From assembly GCF_015751785.1 (NCBI RefSeq), contig NZ_JADOTY010000001.1, positions 3,100,001 to 3,164,000 of the forward strand: a DNA stretch of 64,000 nt, written 5' to 3'. This document shows, piece after piece, positions 63,065 to 64,000 of the stretch. Both the position numbers and the translations under genes were made by a program. The DNA comes from Micromonospora vinacea. GTDB lineage: Bacteria; Actinomycetota; Actinomycetes; Mycobacteriales; Micromonosporaceae. Each line of letters starts with the position of its first letter. The first letter of the stretch is position 1. The notes under the pieces are model-generated. The model ran no database searches and had not been told where the DNA came from. It saw nothing but the letters and a program-made list of their open reading frames with translations.

Positions 63065-64000
63065 CTACTTCCCGGCGGCCAGAATCTCCGGTACCGCGTC
63101 GCGTCGGACCGCGCCGTAGAACGACTTGGCCTTCTCGGTGTTGGCGAAGACGACGCTCTCGCTGCCGACCCGACCGGTGCCCTTCGTCGGGCTGGTCAGG
63201 AAGGTCATGTTGCCGCCGCGCAGGTTGCGCAGGTCGGTCGCCATGTCCAGCAGGGACATCTTCTCGTCGACCGCGACCGCGCTGGACGAGGCCTTGACGA
63301 ACGAGTTGAGCCGGCTCGGGTTGGTGAGGATGCCGCCGGACGCCGCCTTGTCCATGATTGCCCTGATGACCTGCTGCTGGTGCCGGATCCGGGCGAAGTC
63401 GCCGTCGGCAAACTGCTTACGCTGCCGCGAATAGTCCAGCGCGGCCTCGCCGTCCATCCGCTGCATGCCCTGCTTGAAGTTGCGGAACGGCGGGTGGATC
63501 GAGGTGAACGACTTCTCCGAGTCGATATCGACGCCACCCAGTGCGTCGATGATCTCGACGAATCCAGCGAAGTCAACGATCATGACGTGATCGATCCGGA
63601 CGTCGGTGAACTTCTCCACGGTCTGCACCATCAACGGCACACCACCCCAGGCGTAGGCTGCATTGATCTTGGCATCCCGGCCGCCGTTGTTGCCGTCCTT
63701 GGAACGCGGCACCGGCACCCACGTGTCGCGGGGGATCGAGACGAGCTGAGCGCTCGATCGGTCCTTCGGGATGTGGGCCAGGATGATGCTGTCGGTACGC
63801 GAGCCGGTCGTGCCCTCCGGATCACGGGAATCGCTACCCAGAATCAGCATGTTCAGAGCGCCCTTGGCAGCCGCCTGCGGACGGCCCTCTTCGGGTACGT
63901 CAGCGAACGCGTCGACCCGGTCGATCCCGGAATTGATCGAGCGGAAGTAAAGCCCGCCCGCGATGAGACCGCCACCGCCGAGCAGCGCCATCACCAGAAA
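63065..64000 (-). CDS. LCP-family (LytR-CpsA-Psr) wall polymer ligase, N-terminus cut off
   Basis: At least 311 residues; the frame is still open at the window edge and the first visible residues (FLVMALLGGGGLIAGGLYF) look like the membrane anchor, so a short piece is missing. The LCP domain has LILGSDSRD, GSRTDSIILAHIP, LVSIPRDTWVPVP and the conserved Arg/Asp residues of the pyrophosphate-lipid site, then ALDYSRQRKQF. These enzymes attach lipid-linked polymers to peptidoglycan. With the sugar transferase next door, it should couple the polymer of this locus to the wall. Confidence 0.93.
   Translation of the reverse strand, partial: FLVMALLGGGGLIAGGLYFRSINSGIDRVDAFADVPEEGRPQAAAKGALNMLILGSDSRDPEGTTGSRTDSIILAHIPKDRSSAQLVSIPRDTWVPVPRSKDGNNGGRDAKINAAYAWGGVPLMVQTVEKFTDVRIDHVMIVDFAGFVEIIDALGGVDIDSEKSFTSIHPPFRNFKQGMQRMDGEAALDYSRQRKQFADGDFARIRHQQQVIRAIMDKAASGGILTNPSRLNSFVKASSSAVAVDEKMSLLDMATDLRNLRGGNMTFLTSPTKGTGRVGSESVVFANTEKAKSFYGAVRRDAVPEILAAGK

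Overview
The window is about 72% G+C by eye, with dense genes, many GTG starts, and stop/start overlaps of the ATGA and GTGA type. The block at 22-35.5 kb keeps the gene order of Mycobacterium tuberculosis Rv1330c-Rv1341. Secreted cellulase and pectate lyase genes, partial LigD-type genes and secreted wall hydrolases point to a soil actinobacterium. Micromonosporaceae, probably Micromonospora, is my inference; no rRNA or other marker in the window proves it. I saw no rRNA, tRNA, CRISPR array or transposase gene.

0-14 kb is mixed housekeeping and accessory content: a cut-off secreted-type protein, a PBP4-type DacB, an aquaporin, two flavoprotein or sulfotransferase-type enzymes, a cysteine-less HesB-like protein, a T4 beta-like protein, a cupin, a GH15 glucosidase, a secreted PL3 pectate lyase, a threonine synthase, a phosphoesterase fused to an apparently dead DNA ligase, and an aldo/keto reductase. 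14-20 kb holds a peptidoglycan amidase preceded by a separate signal-peptide ORF, a GH12-CBM2 cellulase under a CebR/CelR-type operator, a flavin monooxygenase, and ctaD (cytochrome oxidase subunit I) followed by a terminator and a 24-bp perfect inverted repeat.

20-35.5 kb carries an MFS transporter, the NAD-salvage pair pncB-pncA, a large LuxR-type ATPase regulator divergent from a degenerate GTPase-like protein, and then clpS, a DUF2017 gene, mec, cysO, cysM, an MBL-fold hydrolase, two glycosyltransferases, rph and rdgB. The sulfur carrier CysO has an Ala/Ser/His-rich tail after its diglycine, next to its JAMM peptidase.

35.5-43.3 kb is a complete histidine-degradation operon on the minus strand: RpiR-type regulator, hutU, an M20 amidohydrolase, hutF, hutI, hutH. 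All downstream junctions overlap. The M20 enzyme sits where a HutG deformylase would be expected.

44.8-64 kb is a cell-surface polysaccharide locus: acyltransferase, O-antigen-ligase-like polymerase, flippase, pyruvyl transferase, three glycosyltransferases, a GT39-type mannosyltransferase-like membrane protein, a polyprenyl-phosphate sugar transferase and an LCP ligase that runs off the window. A subtilisin with beta-trefoil repeats, a GH25 lysozyme and a DUF1800/DUF1501 pair are embedded in it. The gene set suggests a Wzx/Wzy-type polymer, probably pyruvylated and acylated and attached to the wall by LCP; that product is inference.
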